Of a DNA stretch of 42,181 bases, positions 26,116 through 33,974 are shown piece by piece. Origin of the DNA: Gemmatimonadaceae bacterium (GTDB lineage: Bacteria > Latescibacterota > UBA2968 > UBA8231); the NCBI GenBank assembly GCA_002726335.1, contig PBSR01000245.1, forward strand, positions 1-42,181, in the 5' to 3' direction. The notes under the pieces were generated by a model that saw only the letters and a list, made by a program, of their open reading frames with translations, did no database searches and was not told the DNA's origin. The position numbers and the translations under genes are program-made. Each line of letters starts with the position of its first letter. The stretch's first letter is position 1.

Positions 26116-26484
26116 ATGGTCGACGTTCTCTTCTCGCTGCCCGTCATCTCCTGTCTGCTGGTCGCCTTGTGTGCCGCTTTCGGCGTCAGTGTAGTGGTCA
26201 GGTTCCTGCCGGACCGGCGCAAACTCGAGCGCACCATGTCCCGGGCCGAGAAAGCCCTCGAGAAACTGCGCAAGGAGATCACCACCAAGAAGGCCGCCAT
26301 CACCCAGTTGCAGGCCGAGGTGGAGATGTTGACTCCGCTGTACGAGAGGTTGGGTGGGTACCACGAGCAGCTCACGGAGATGCGCCTGGAACTCGAGCGC
26401 AAGGACATGGCCGAAGAGGACAAGACCTCTCCCGAAGATGACGACGACGACGCCTTCGGCCGTCGCAAGCGCTACAGGGTCTGA
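26116..26484 (+). CDS. Small membrane-anchored coiled-coil protein, function unknown
   Basis: A 122-residue protein. Residues 6-30 (FSLPVISCLLVALCAAFGVSVVVRF) form one transmembrane helix. Residues 35-97 are a charged heptad-repeat coiled coil. An acidic stretch (EDDDDDAF) and a short basic tail (GRRKRYRV) follow. No named family recognised; the layout resembles small membrane-tethered scaffolds. There is no Shine-Dalgarno, and TATTAG ends 9 nt before the ATG, so it may be leaderless. It stands alone after the acs terminator and 148 nt before the fatty-acid set. Confidence 0.7.
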   Translation: MVDVLFSLPVISCLLVALCAAFGVSVVVRFLPDRRKLERTMSRAEKALEKLRKEITTKKAAITQLQAEVEMLTPLYERLGGYHEQLTEMRLELERKDMAEEDKTSPEDDDDDAFGRRKRYRV

Positions 26485-26580
26485 GCAGAGACAGGCGTCT
26501 GCCCGGCAGTCCCCGTACGATCCCTTTTGACAGTCCCCGGGATGAGCCACATTTTTATCGGTTCGTACGCCGACTGGACG

Positions 26581-26597
26581 GCCGCCCTCAGGGCGGC
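26581..26597 (+). terminator. GC-rich hairpin before the fatty-acid operon
   Basis: GCCGCCC and GGGCGGC form a 7-bp stem with loop TCA. A run of four T follows only after a further 10 nt, so it is a weak terminator candidate for the upstream small gene, or a leader structure of the next operon. Confidence 0.4.
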
Positions 26598-26632
26598 GGG
26601 TCTCCCCTTTTCAAACGACTGAGTGGTCTCCG

Positions 26633-27595
26633 GTGAGCATCTGTTTCGACAGCCAGCAGTGGGCCCTGATCCTGGGCGGCTCCAGCGGTTTCGGCCTGGC
26701 CACGGCCAAGAAGGTGGCCCGACACGGCATGTCCGTCGCCGTCGTCCACAGAGACCGTCGCGGTGCAATGAAGGGGATCGAACCTGGATTCGATGAGATC
26801 CGGGCCTGTGCCGGTGATTTCGTCGCCTTCAATCTCGACGCTCTCTCGGACGAGGGCCGGGACACCGTAATGGGGGATCTGAGCGAGCGCCTGGTCAGCG
26901 GTGGGCGCATTCGGATGCTGATGCACTCCATCGCCTTCGGCAATCTGCGCCTGCTGGCTCCCCTGGACCCCGGCCATGGCGACGCCGGCGCCCGTGCCCG
27001 TGAGAAGCTGGCCGAACGCCTCGGCGTCGGCGCCGAACAGCTGACCGAGGCGTTGCAGTCGGTTTTCGAGAACGGCGACGAGACGCAGGCGGGAGCCCTC
27101 GGCCCTCTGGCTCCGCCCCCTTCCTACGACACCAGCGTACGTCTCGAGGATGAGGATTTCGCCCGCACCGTCTACAGCATGGGCACGAGCCTTTCGACCT
27201 GGGTGCAAACGGTATTCGATGCGGGTCTGTTTGCCGACGACGCCCGCGTGCTGTCGATGACGAGTGAGGGCAACGAAGTGGCCTTGCGCGGGTACGCCGC
27301 TGTGGCTGCCGCCAAGTGCGCCCTGGAGTCCGTGTCCCGCGCCATCGCCGTCGAGTACGCCCCCTACGGAATTCGCGCCAACGTCGTGCAGGCTGGCGTC
27401 ACCGACTCGGCCGCCCTCCGTCTGATCCCGGGCAGCGCCCATATGAAAGCCGCCGCCGCGCTGCGCAATCCCTTCGGACGCCTGACCACGGCAGAAGAAG
27501 TGGCCGATTTCATCTGCCTGCTGTGCACCGATGAAGCCCGGTGGGTCAACGGCACCGTGTTGCGTGTCGATGGCGGCGAGCGCATTTCGGGGTAG
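26633..27595 (+). CDS. Enoyl-ACP reductase-like short-chain dehydrogenase (FabI-type)
   Basis: A 320-residue NAD(P)-dependent short-chain dehydrogenase. The nucleotide motif is GGSSGFGLATA (15-25). MHSIAFGN at 97-104 matches the FabI HSIGF segment. Y221 and K228 are spaced Tyr-x6-Lys, the FabI spacing rather than the Tyr-x3-Lys of ketoreductases. It is about 60 residues longer than FabI because of an insertion near residues 107-175 that includes a Pro-rich loop. Expected role: reduction of the enoyl-ACP double bond. Start is GTG at 26633 with a weak Shine-Dalgarno. First gene of a seven-gene fatty-acid set; the next gene starts 5 nt after it. Confidence 0.82.
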   Translation: MSICFDSQQWALILGGSSGFGLATAKKVARHGMSVAVVHRDRRGAMKGIEPGFDEIRACAGDFVAFNLDALSDEGRDTVMGDLSERLVSGGRIRMLMHSIAFGNLRLLAPLDPGHGDAGARAREKLAERLGVGAEQLTEALQSVFENGDETQAGALGPLAPPPSYDTSVRLEDEDFARTVYSMGTSLSTWVQTVFDAGLFADDARVLSMTSEGNEVALRGYAAVAAAKCALESVSRAIAVEYAPYGIRANVVQAGVTDSAALRLIPGSAHMKAAAALRNPFGRLTTAEEVADFICLLCTDEARWVNGTVLRVDGGERISG

Positions 27596-27600
27596 CGATC

Positions 27601-28596
27601 TTGGGCACTCTCTACATCCACGGTATGGGGCACTACCATCCCGGAAATATCATCGACAACACCTTTCTCGAAGCTCTCGATATCGGCACGAACGACGAAT
27701 GGATCCTCGAGCGTGTCGGCATCCACTCCCGTCGCACCGTTCTGCCTCTGGACTATATACGCGAAACGAAGAACCAGGACCCGCGTCAGGGGCAGGAGGC
27801 GGCCGAAGTCGATAGCCGGCAGACGGCCGCTGTCGCCGCTGATATGGCCCTCGAACGGGCCGGGATCAGCCGGGATGAGATCGGCATGGTCATCGCCGGT
27901 GGATGTTATCCGGACATGGCCATCCCTTGTGAGGCCTCCCGGATCGCCGGCTCCATGGGTATCGCCGCCCCTGGCATCGATATCAACTCGGCCTGCTCTA
28001 CCTTCGGAGCCCAACTGCACTTTCTGGGCTCCATGTCCGGGCTGCCGCCATACATCCTGGTCATCAATCCTGAGAACACGACGCCAGCGATCGACTATTC
28101 GGATCGACGCACGGCGGTGCTTTGGGGTGATGGGACCAGTGCCGCTGTGGTGTCTGTAAGTGAGCCGTCAAGGCTGCGCGTGCGTGACACGAGCATCGCC
28201 GCCGATTCGGCTCGTTGGGAGGCGGTATGTATCCCCAGGTTCGGCCACTTCCACCAGGACGGCAACGCCGTGCAGCGCTTTGCCATCAAGACCACGCTGT
28301 CCTGCGCCCGGGCACTCGAGAGCGGCACCCGTGAGCGTCTCGCCGAACGGAGAGGGAGACTGCATTTTATCGGCCACCAGGCGAACCTGGCGATGCTGCA
28401 AAGTGTCGCCAGCCGGCTCGGACTCAAGGACAGTGAGCACTGGTACAACGTGGCCGACTACGGCAACACAGGAGCCGCGGGGGCTCCTTGTGTTCTTTCT
28501 CAACACTGGGACGAACTGGCCGATGGCGACAGCGTGATCATGGTCGTCGTCGGATCTGGATTGACCTGGTCCAGTCTCTGTATAGACGTGGGGTAG
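27601..28596 (+). CDS. Beta-ketoacyl-ACP synthase III family protein
   Basis: A 331-residue thiolase-fold condensing enzyme. The Cys-His-Asn triad is C132 (INSACSTFG), H259 (FIGHQAN) and N289 (DYGNTGAAG). KAS III enzymes start chains by condensing an acyl-CoA with malonyl-ACP. I chose TTG at 27601, 5 nt after the reductase stop, because the strand that opens the family fold begins there; the ATG at 27625 would remove part of it, and the longer frame lies within the reductase gene. The loop around residues 50-70 is longer and more polar than in FabH, hinting at a non-standard starter. Confidence 0.87.
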   Translation: MGTLYIHGMGHYHPGNIIDNTFLEALDIGTNDEWILERVGIHSRRTVLPLDYIRETKNQDPRQGQEAAEVDSRQTAAVAADMALERAGISRDEIGMVIAGGCYPDMAIPCEASRIAGSMGIAAPGIDINSACSTFGAQLHFLGSMSGLPPYILVINPENTTPAIDYSDRRTAVLWGDGTSAAVVSVSEPSRLRVRDTSIAADSARWEAVCIPRFGHFHQDGNAVQRFAIKTTLSCARALESGTRERLAERRGRLHFIGHQANLAMLQSVASRLGLKDSEHWYNVADYGNTGAAGAPCVLSQHWDELADGDSVIMVVVGSGLTWSSLCIDVG

Positions 28597-28599
28597 ACG

Positions 28600-29193
28600 A
28601 TGCGCTACGCGGAATTCATCCAGCGGGAACACTTCACCTACGAGGAACTCCTCGGCCTGTCGCAGGGCAACCTCATAGTGGACGCTCCGAACGAGTCCAT
28701 TCGCCTGCCGGCGCCCCCCATGCTGATGCTCTCGCGCGTAGTAGAACTGGAGCGCCGTGGGTCCCGCGGTCGCATCGTCGGCGAGCAGGACATCAACGTG
28801 GCAGACTGGTTCTTTCACTGCCACTTCCGCAACGACCCGGTACAGCCCGGTTGCCTGGGCGTCGATGCGATCTGGCAGCTGGTCGGCCTCTACACTGCGG
28901 CCAACGGCGCCCCCGGTTCGGGCCGCGCTCTCGGCTGCAAAGAGGTGGAATTTACCGGCCAGATCCGGCCGTACAACAAAGTCGTTCGTTATGAGGTCGA
29001 TATCCGTCGGTTCTCCCAGTTGAAGGATTCCGGTTCAGCTGTCTCCATCGGCACGGCGAAGGTTCTTGTCGATGGCGAGCATATTTACACTGTGAAAGAT
29101 GCCAAGGTGGGCATGTTCCTCGGCATCGACTACCCCGACTACCCGGCGCAGTCACAGAACAGCGTCGGCGGCATCATGGATCGGGGGGACTGA
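28600..29193 (+). CDS. FabA-type 3-hydroxyacyl-ACP dehydratase
   Basis: A 197-residue hot-dog dehydratase very similar in layout to E. coli FabA (172 residues). WFFHCHFRNDPVQPG gives catalytic H75 and GCLGVDAIWQLVG gives D89, the same 14-residue spacing as FabA H70/D84. RALGCKEVEFTGQIRP and IYTVKDAKVG are further FabA hallmarks. True FabA also isomerises trans-2- to cis-3-decenoyl-ACP, giving unsaturated chains; whether this one isomerises is not visible. The extra residues are mainly a C-terminal tail. It starts 3 nt after the KAS III gene and ends 6 nt before the FabZ-like gene. Confidence 0.9.
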   Translation: MRYAEFIQREHFTYEELLGLSQGNLIVDAPNESIRLPAPPMLMLSRVVELERRGSRGRIVGEQDINVADWFFHCHFRNDPVQPGCLGVDAIWQLVGLYTAANGAPGSGRALGCKEVEFTGQIRPYNKVVRYEVDIRRFSQLKDSGSAVSIGTAKVLVDGEHIYTVKDAKVGMFLGIDYPDYPAQSQNSVGGIMDRGD

Positions 29194-29199
29194 GACCGC

Positions 29200-29658
29200 A
29201 TGTTGACCCCTCAACAGGTTCTCGACCTGATCCCGCAACAACACCCCTTCCGCTTCATCGACCGCCTCGTCGAGATGAACGAATCGACGGCTGTGGGCGA
29301 ATACACCTTTCGCGCCGACGAGACCTTCTATGAGGGTCACTTCCCCGGCAATCCCGTGACGCCCGGGGTCATCCTCATCGAGACCATGTGTCAGACGGGT
29401 CTGGTGGCTATGGGCATCCACCTGATGGGGCTGGAGATGCCCCGGGAGGACGTGGCCAGGACGATCACGCTGTTCACTGACGCCGACGTCGAGTTTGCTC
29501 GTGTCGTGCACCCCGAGGCCACCGTCCGAGTGACTGCGGAGAAGCTGTTCTGGCGGCGACGCAAGCTGAAATCGAAAGTCCAATTGACACTCGCCGACGG
29601 CACCTACGTTGCCGGTGGCACTGTTTCCGGTATGGGAGTTCCCCTTGAGCAAGACTGA
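29200..29658 (+). CDS. FabZ-type 3-hydroxyacyl-ACP dehydratase
   Basis: A 152-residue single hot-dog dehydratase. It starts LTPQQVLDLIPQQHPFRFIDR, the FabZ N-terminal signature, and has HFPGNPVTPGVILIE with catalytic H47 and E61 (14-residue spacing as in FabZ). A second dehydratase beside FabA is unusual in one operon and points to multiple dehydrations on one chain or two chain-length classes. Strong GGGGG lies upstream of the ATG. The next gene starts inside its last codons. Confidence 0.9.
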   Translation: MLTPQQVLDLIPQQHPFRFIDRLVEMNESTAVGEYTFRADETFYEGHFPGNPVTPGVILIETMCQTGLVAMGIHLMGLEMPREDVARTITLFTDADVEFARVVHPEATVRVTAEKLFWRRRKLKSKVQLTLADGTYVAGGTVSGMGVPLEQD

Positions 29659-30925
29659 ACGGCGTGTCGTCATCACCGGCCTGGGCGTACTGGCGCCGAA
29701 CGGACACGGTCTCGACGAATTCAGCGCGGCGCTTCGCGAGGGGCGCAGCGGCATCCGCCACCATGAACGTCTGGCGGAGTTGAAGTTTGCCTGCCAGGTG
29801 GGCGGCATCCCGCAGGACGTCGAACAGTTCCAGGGCGAGTACCTGTCCGACGAAGAGCTGTTTGCCATGAACGCCAACATGATCTACGCCGTCATCGGCG
29901 CCATCGACGCCTGGAAGGACGCGGGTTTCGAGGTCCCGGACCTCGACGCGGAAGCGAACTGGGACACGGGGGCCATCATCGGCACCGGCATCGGCGGCAT
30001 CGACACCATCAGCGAAACCCTGGGCCCGCGCACGGACGCCGGCAAGGTGCGCCGTCTTGGCAGCACGATGGTCGAGCAGATCATGTCGAGCGGCAACAGT
30101 GCCCGCGTCGCCGGCAAACTCGCCCTCGGCAATCAGGTGAGCACCAACTCCAGCGCCTGCAATACCGGCACGGAGGCCATCATCCAGGCCACCGAACGCA
30201 TCCGCGACGGTCATGCGGTACGCATGCTCGCCGGCGGCTCCGAAGGTCACTCGCATTACATCTGGGCCGGCTTCGACGCCATGCGCGTCCTCAACCGGAC
30301 GAAGAACGACGATCCCGGAGCGGCTTCGCGCCCGCTGAGTGCCTCGGCGGCGGGCTTCGTACCCGGCTCGGGCGCGGGTGTGCTGATGCTCGAAGAACTC
30401 GAGGCGGCCAGAGCCCGTGGCGCCCGCATCTACGCCGAGGTACTGGGCGGCTCCCTCAACTGCGGCGGTCACCGCCAGGGCGGCAGCATGACGGCACCCA
30501 ACCCTGTGAGCGTCCAGCGCTGCATTCGCGGTGCCCTGACCGACGCCGGTATAGCCGGCACAGAAGTAGACGCCATCAACGGCCATCTCACCGCCACCTT
30601 TGCCGATCCTCACGAGGTCAACAACTGGTCCAGGGCTCTCGAGAGAGAGCCGGGTGACATGCCCCACATCCACTCGACCAAGTCGCTCATCGGCCATGGC
30701 CTTGGTGCCGCCGGCGGTCTGGAGTGTGTCGCCTCCGTACTCGAGTTGCACTACGGCTTCGTTCACGGCTCCGTCAACTGCGAGGATCTGCATCCCGAGC
30801 TGGAGGAGTATGCCGGCGCCGTAGTACACGACACGATCGACCTGCCGGATCTGAAGGTTATCGCCAAGGCCAGCTTTGGCTTCGGTGATGTGAACGGTTG
30901 CATCATGCTGCGCAAATACGACTAA
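29645..30925 (+). CDS. Beta-ketoacyl-ACP synthase II family protein
   Basis: A 426-residue KAS I/II-type elongating enzyme that extends acyl-ACP by two carbons from malonyl-ACP. The Cys-His-His triad is C172 (NSSACNTGTEA), H314 (INGHLTATF) and H351 (LIGHGLGAAGG). The first His block differs from the usual NAHGTST, the segment reading NGHLTAT, which marks a divergent subfamily. I chose TTG at 29645 because GGGAG lies 5-6 nt upstream and the family start ERRVVITGLG follows. It overlaps the FabZ-like gene by 14 nt, so translation is probably coupled. Confidence 0.9.
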   Translation: MSKTERRVVITGLGVLAPNGHGLDEFSAALREGRSGIRHHERLAELKFACQVGGIPQDVEQFQGEYLSDEELFAMNANMIYAVIGAIDAWKDAGFEVPDLDAEANWDTGAIIGTGIGGIDTISETLGPRTDAGKVRRLGSTMVEQIMSSGNSARVAGKLALGNQVSTNSSACNTGTEAIIQATERIRDGHAVRMLAGGSEGHSHYIWAGFDAMRVLNRTKNDDPGAASRPLSASAAGFVPGSGAGVLMLEELEAARARGARIYAEVLGGSLNCGGHRQGGSMTAPNPVSVQRCIRGALTDAGIAGTEVDAINGHLTATFADPHEVNNWSRALEREPGDMPHIHSTKSLIGHGLGAAGGLECVASVLELHYGFVHGSVNCEDLHPELEEYAGAVVHDTIDLPDLKVIAKASFGFGDVNGCIMLRKYD

Positions 30926-30973
30926 CTTCACCGTCGCGACTGCGACTACACCCCACCCGACAAGGACTGCCCA

Positions 30974-31222
30974 ATGGAGAACCAGGAAGTCTTCGATAAA
31001 GTCGTCGAGATCCTCAAGCCCTTTGCCAAGAACGAAGAGGCCCTCGGCAGCATCGCTCTCGAAACCTCGCTACAGAAGGACCTCGAAGTGAATTCCGCCC
31101 GCCTCGTCGACATCGTGCTCGAGATCGAAGACTCCTTCGACATCGAGGTCTCCGATGACGACGCCGACCAGGTGGGCACCGTCGGTGACGCCGTCAAGCT
31201 GATCGTCGCCGCCACCAGCTGA
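30974..31222 (+). CDS. Acyl carrier protein
   Basis: An 82-residue acidic helical carrier. The phosphopantetheine site is DLEVNSARLVD with S41. The usual Asp-Ser-Leu is replaced by Asn-Ser-Ala, an uncommon form. Helix III region FDIEVSDDDADQVGTVGDAV is typical. It is distinct enough to be a pathway-specific carrier rather than the housekeeping one. A Shine-Dalgarno AAGGA lies 8 nt before the ATG. The transferase that would arm S41 is encoded on the opposite strand 870 nt downstream. Confidence 0.94.
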   Translation: MENQEVFDKVVEILKPFAKNEEALGSIALETSLQKDLEVNSARLVDIVLEIEDSFDIEVSDDDADQVGTVGDAVKLIVAATS

Positions 31223-31254
31223 AACACGGGCAGATCACCTCCCTGCAATAGACG

Positions 31255-32106
31255 ATGACCGACTCAGGCGCCAGTGACAGCCGGCTGCACGTCCCGGCCG
31301 AAGAACTGGCCAGCCTGAGCGGCATCGAGCGCCGGGCGCTGCTCTTTGCCCGGTGGCTCAACGCCTCACCGCTGCACCCCCTCTCGCACTGGATCAACAC
31401 CCGGATCCACCGTCGCTGGATCCAGTGGCTCGCCACATCCCGGCGTCTGCACACCGTCGGCCTCGACCGCCTGGTCGACATGCCCACCGACCGGGGGGTG
31501 CTGATCGCGTCCAACCACCGCAGCTTCTTCGATCAGTTCATCATCGCCTGCAGCATCTACCAGGCGACGAACCGCTGGCCGCGGTTCTACTTTCCCGTGC
31601 GCTCCGAGTTCTTCTATGATCATCCCGTGGGCGTCTTCCTCAACGCTTTTGCCACCTCGGCGACGATGTTTCCACCGGTCTTCCGCCCACGCCCCAAGCG
31701 CGGCGTGACCCGGGCGGGCCTCGAGTTTCTCTCCCATGAACTGCAGTCCCCCGGGACGCTGGTGGGCATTCACCCGGAAGGCACCCGGGGCAAGGGACCG
31801 GACCCCTACGAGCTGCTCTCCGCCGAGCCCGGGTTCGGCAAGGTCGTTCTGCAGGCAAAGCCGGTGGTGATCCCCGTGTTCATCCGGGGCTTGAGCAACG
31901 ACGCCCTCCACGAGATCAAGTGCAACATCGCCGGTAGGGAACCGATCATCATCGTCTTCGGCGAGCCCGTAGATGTGTCCGATTTCAACGACGAGGACCC
32001 GCGCCTGCTGCGCCACCAGATGCAGGTGGGACGACGCGTACTCGAAGAGGTGGCTCAGCTTGCCGAGCAGGAGAAACAGGTTCGGCAGGAGCTTCAGTCG
32101 GGCTGA
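31255..32106 (+). CDS. PlsC-type lysophospholipid acyltransferase
   Basis: A 283-residue acyltransferase of the 1-acyl-glycerol-3-phosphate family. The catalytic H-x4-D motif is H88-RSFF-D93, and the phosphate-binding motif is HPEGTRG near residue 170. A long soluble N-terminus (to about residue 80) and no clear transmembrane helix suggest peripheral membrane association. It would transfer the acyl chain made by the upstream genes from ACP or CoA to a lipid or other hydroxyl. No Shine-Dalgarno is obvious. It overlaps the convergent phosphopantetheinyl transferase gene by 13 nt at the 3' end. Confidence 0.9.
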   Translation: MTDSGASDSRLHVPAEELASLSGIERRALLFARWLNASPLHPLSHWINTRIHRRWIQWLATSRRLHTVGLDRLVDMPTDRGVLIASNHRSFFDQFIIACSIYQATNRWPRFYFPVRSEFFYDHPVGVFLNAFATSATMFPPVFRPRPKRGVTRAGLEFLSHELQSPGTLVGIHPEGTRGKGPDPYELLSAEPGFGKVVLQAKPVVIPVFIRGLSNDALHEIKCNIAGREPIIIVFGEPVDVSDFNDEDPRLLRHQMQVGRRVLEEVAQLAEQEKQVRQELQSG

Positions 32107-32720
32107 GCTGGTGCTCTGTTGAGGAGTAGGGCGCAGGCCACCCACGGCCCGTCGTGGGACAGACTCAGATCCAGATCGATGGGCGTGCCGTCCGCTCCAT
32201 GGACCAGGCACGGAGGCCCCAGGCCGTCGCGAAACCGCTGATCCTCGCGGCGCTCCACCGACAGCCCGGCCGGATCCAGCCGCAGGTGTTCTGCGGCGAC
32301 CCGTTTCGCCAGTTCCCGCACGGCAGTGCTCTGCGCCACCTCCGGCCCGCGACGCTCCACCGCCCACAACGGCTCGCCGCTTTTCTGGCCAGCCATGGCG
32401 TGTACCCAGTCCTCTGCCTGCGTCACTCGCAGCCATAGCCGCACGTCGTCGTGGGTGACGGTGGTCTGCTGGTCGTCCACAGCAAACCGCCGCGGCGAGA
32501 AGGCGATCCCCGGCGTCAGTTTGGCCACCACCTTGAAGCCGGCCTCTTTCGCCGCGAACAGCGTCCACAGCACGCGGTGCGGGTCATCGCTGGCGGCAAC
32601 CCGGGCGACTTCATCGGGAGTGCACACGCGGGCGACGAAGCGCGAGCGCTCGTGGTGCCGGGCAATGTCCGGGTCACGCAGATCGACCACGTCGTTGCCG
32701 ACCAGCGAGGCCGACGTCAT
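32094..32720 (-). CDS. 4'-phosphopantetheinyl transferase
   Basis: A 208-residue enzyme that transfers phosphopantetheine from CoA to the Ser of a carrier protein. VGNDVVDLRDP near the N-terminus supplies the metal-binding Asp residues and FAAKEAGFK (about 55-63) is the family W/F-x-x-KEA-x-x-K motif. The C-terminal block DLSLSHDGPWVACAL is the Sfp-type (I)SxSH segment, read here after the KEA block. I chose the ATG at 32720, which overlaps the previous stop by 4 nt (ATGA); the longer frame would lie inside that gene. Its convergent position next to the ACP operon makes that ACP the likely substrate. Confidence 0.82.
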   Translation of the reverse strand: MTSASLVGNDVVDLRDPDIARHHERSRFVARVCTPDEVARVAASDDPHRVLWTLFAAKEAGFKVVAKLTPGIAFSPRRFAVDDQQTTVTHDDVRLWLRVTQAEDWVHAMAGQKSGEPLWAVERRGPEVAQSTAVRELAKRVAAEHLRLDPAGLSVERREDQRFRDGLGPPCLVHGADGTPIDLDLSLSHDGPWVACALLLNRAPAQPD

Positions 32721-33319
32721 CGCCCCAGGACCAGGTACAGGATCGACCCGACACCGTAGAGCGTGCTCGCTCCCAGTATGATCCAACCGAGACGACGATC
32801 CTGCTTGAGGGTGAACCACAGGTAGATCCCCGTGAGGGGAAACAGAATCATCGCCAGGCTGGCCAGGTCGACGAACAGACCCCAGACGAAAAAGCGACCA
32901 CCGCCATCGTACCCGTGAAAGTGGTGGAGGCGATTCATGATGCCGGCAAATCCTGCCGCCTCGACGGTGAGAGTCACCTCCCGGTGGCCGGGGCGCAGTC
33001 TCAGTTTCTCGTTGGTCCCCGGACGGTGATACTCGAAGATCCAGGTGCCGTCTTCATCGCGATGCCGGTTGCCCGGCCTGCCGTGCAGGCCCAACTCGTC
33101 TCCCAGTCGTTCCTGCCAAGTCGCCGCCTGCTCCGGTGACAGCCCCGGCGCCATCGTCAGTGCCGTAACGGAGGTGAGATCCTGCGTCGTCTTGTGACTC
33201 TTGCCACCAGGGAACCAGCTCTGGTGGGACATGACGAATCCGGTGAACGCGTACATGAACAGACCGGCGGCCAGGACCAGGCCCGAGTACAGGTGCACGG
33301 TGCGGACGAGCCTGTACAT
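32717..33319 (-). CDS. PepSY-type membrane protein (second)
   Basis: A 200-residue membrane protein. TVHLYSGLVLAAGLFMYAFTGFVMSH (about 7-32) is the first helix in the PepSY_TM style. A periplasmic PepSY-like segment follows, with a run of LRLRPGHREVTLTVE. Two C-terminal helices end with PLTGIYLWFTLK and a final short helix. Many His residues (SHQSW, LHHFHG) could bind metal or heme. I chose the ATG at 33319, which shares one base with the preceding stop (TGATG). Function unknown; members are linked to iron reduction or to protease control. Confidence 0.8.
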   Translation of the reverse strand: MYRLVRTVHLYSGLVLAAGLFMYAFTGFVMSHQSWFPGGKSHKTTQDLTSVTALTMAPGLSPEQAATWQERLGDELGLHGRPGNRHRDEDGTWIFEYHRPGTNEKLRLRPGHREVTLTVEAAGFAGIMNRLHHFHGYDGGGRFFVWGLFVDLASLAMILFPLTGIYLWFTLKQDRRLGWIILGASTLYGVGSILYLVLGR

Positions 33320-33897
33320 CAGCCGACGACGTAGAGCATGAGGAGGATCGATCCGCCCGAACCCAGTCCCAGCAGCCACCATCCCGAGGAACGGCACGCC
33401 GGCCGCAGCCACCAGAACCAGATGCCGCTGACCACGGAAAACACGACGGCCCAGATGGAAATCTCGGTGTACACGGCCCAGGTAGCAGCCCACCGGGAGT
33501 TGGGCATGCTCTGCAGCCCGTGCAGGCCGATGATGGCCCCCAGCACCCCACGGCTGGTCTCGCTGACCCCCACGTGCCCCGTCAACTGGTTCAACCGAAC
33601 CCGGTACTCCCGGGCAGGCCTGTTGATGAAGAAGACGAACTCGTCGGGCTGCGGATGCGACAGCCGCCAGAACGGCACCCAGCCCATCAGTTCCAGCCGG
33701 TCGCGCACGGCCTCTGCCAGCACCTGGTCCTTATCGGCCGTCGGCACGTCGATCGTCGTCTCCCACACGATCCCGTCGCTCTCCGCTGGACGGATGTGGT
33801 GATTGAAGGCCAGTCCGCTGACGCCGTAGATGACCATGTAGCCGGCACACAGCAGGCTCAGGTAGATGTGGATGTCGAGCAGGATCTTCTTCACCAT
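33319..33897 (-). CDS. PepSY-type membrane protein (first)
   Basis: A 192-residue membrane protein paired with the next gene. The first helix YLSLLCAGYMVIYGVSGLAFNHH has the PepSY_TM pattern ending in two His. A periplasmic segment of about 90 residues follows, containing the PepSY-like run EYRVRLNQLTGHVGVSE and then LHGLQSMPNSRW. Two further helices end the protein. I chose the ATG at 33897; a GTG 60 nt upstream is possible but neither has a clear Shine-Dalgarno. The two PepSY genes look like a split version of a larger PepSY_TM protein. Confidence 0.8.
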   Translation of the reverse strand: MVKKILLDIHIYLSLLCAGYMVIYGVSGLAFNHHIRPAESDGIVWETTIDVPTADKDQVLAEAVRDRLELMGWVPFWRLSHPQPDEFVFFINRPAREYRVRLNQLTGHVGVSETSRGVLGAIIGLHGLQSMPNSRWAATWAVYTEISIWAVVFSVVSGIWFWWLRPACRSSGWWLLGLGSGGSILLMLYVVG

Positions 33898-33937
33898 GGG
33901 CCGTCCAAGGTCGAGAATCCGCCGGCCGTCGACAACC

Positions 33938-33966
33938 TTGCCGCCGTACACCCGCACTTCTATCCT
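33938..33966 (+). promoter_or_regulatory. Candidate promoter for the deacylase gene
   Basis: TTGCCG (33938-33943) and TATCCT (33961-33966) are spaced by exactly 17 nt, each with 4 of 6 consensus matches. The -10 ends 8 nt before the ATG at 33975 and there is no Shine-Dalgarno, so the transcript may be leaderless. Confidence 0.4.
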
Positions 33967-33974
33967 AGCCTCTC

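Noticed and set aside
29474..30931. 485-residue minus-strand frame opposite the KAS II gene
   Set aside because: Repetitive Val/Gly/Asp/Ala composition with no motifs; shadow of the well-supported KAS II frame.
26633..32720. Aryl polyene or ladderane gene cluster
   Set aside because: Ketoreductase, AMP ligase, chain-length-factor pair and MMPL exporter of aryl polyene clusters are absent, as are the radical SAM and desaturase genes of ladderane clusters.
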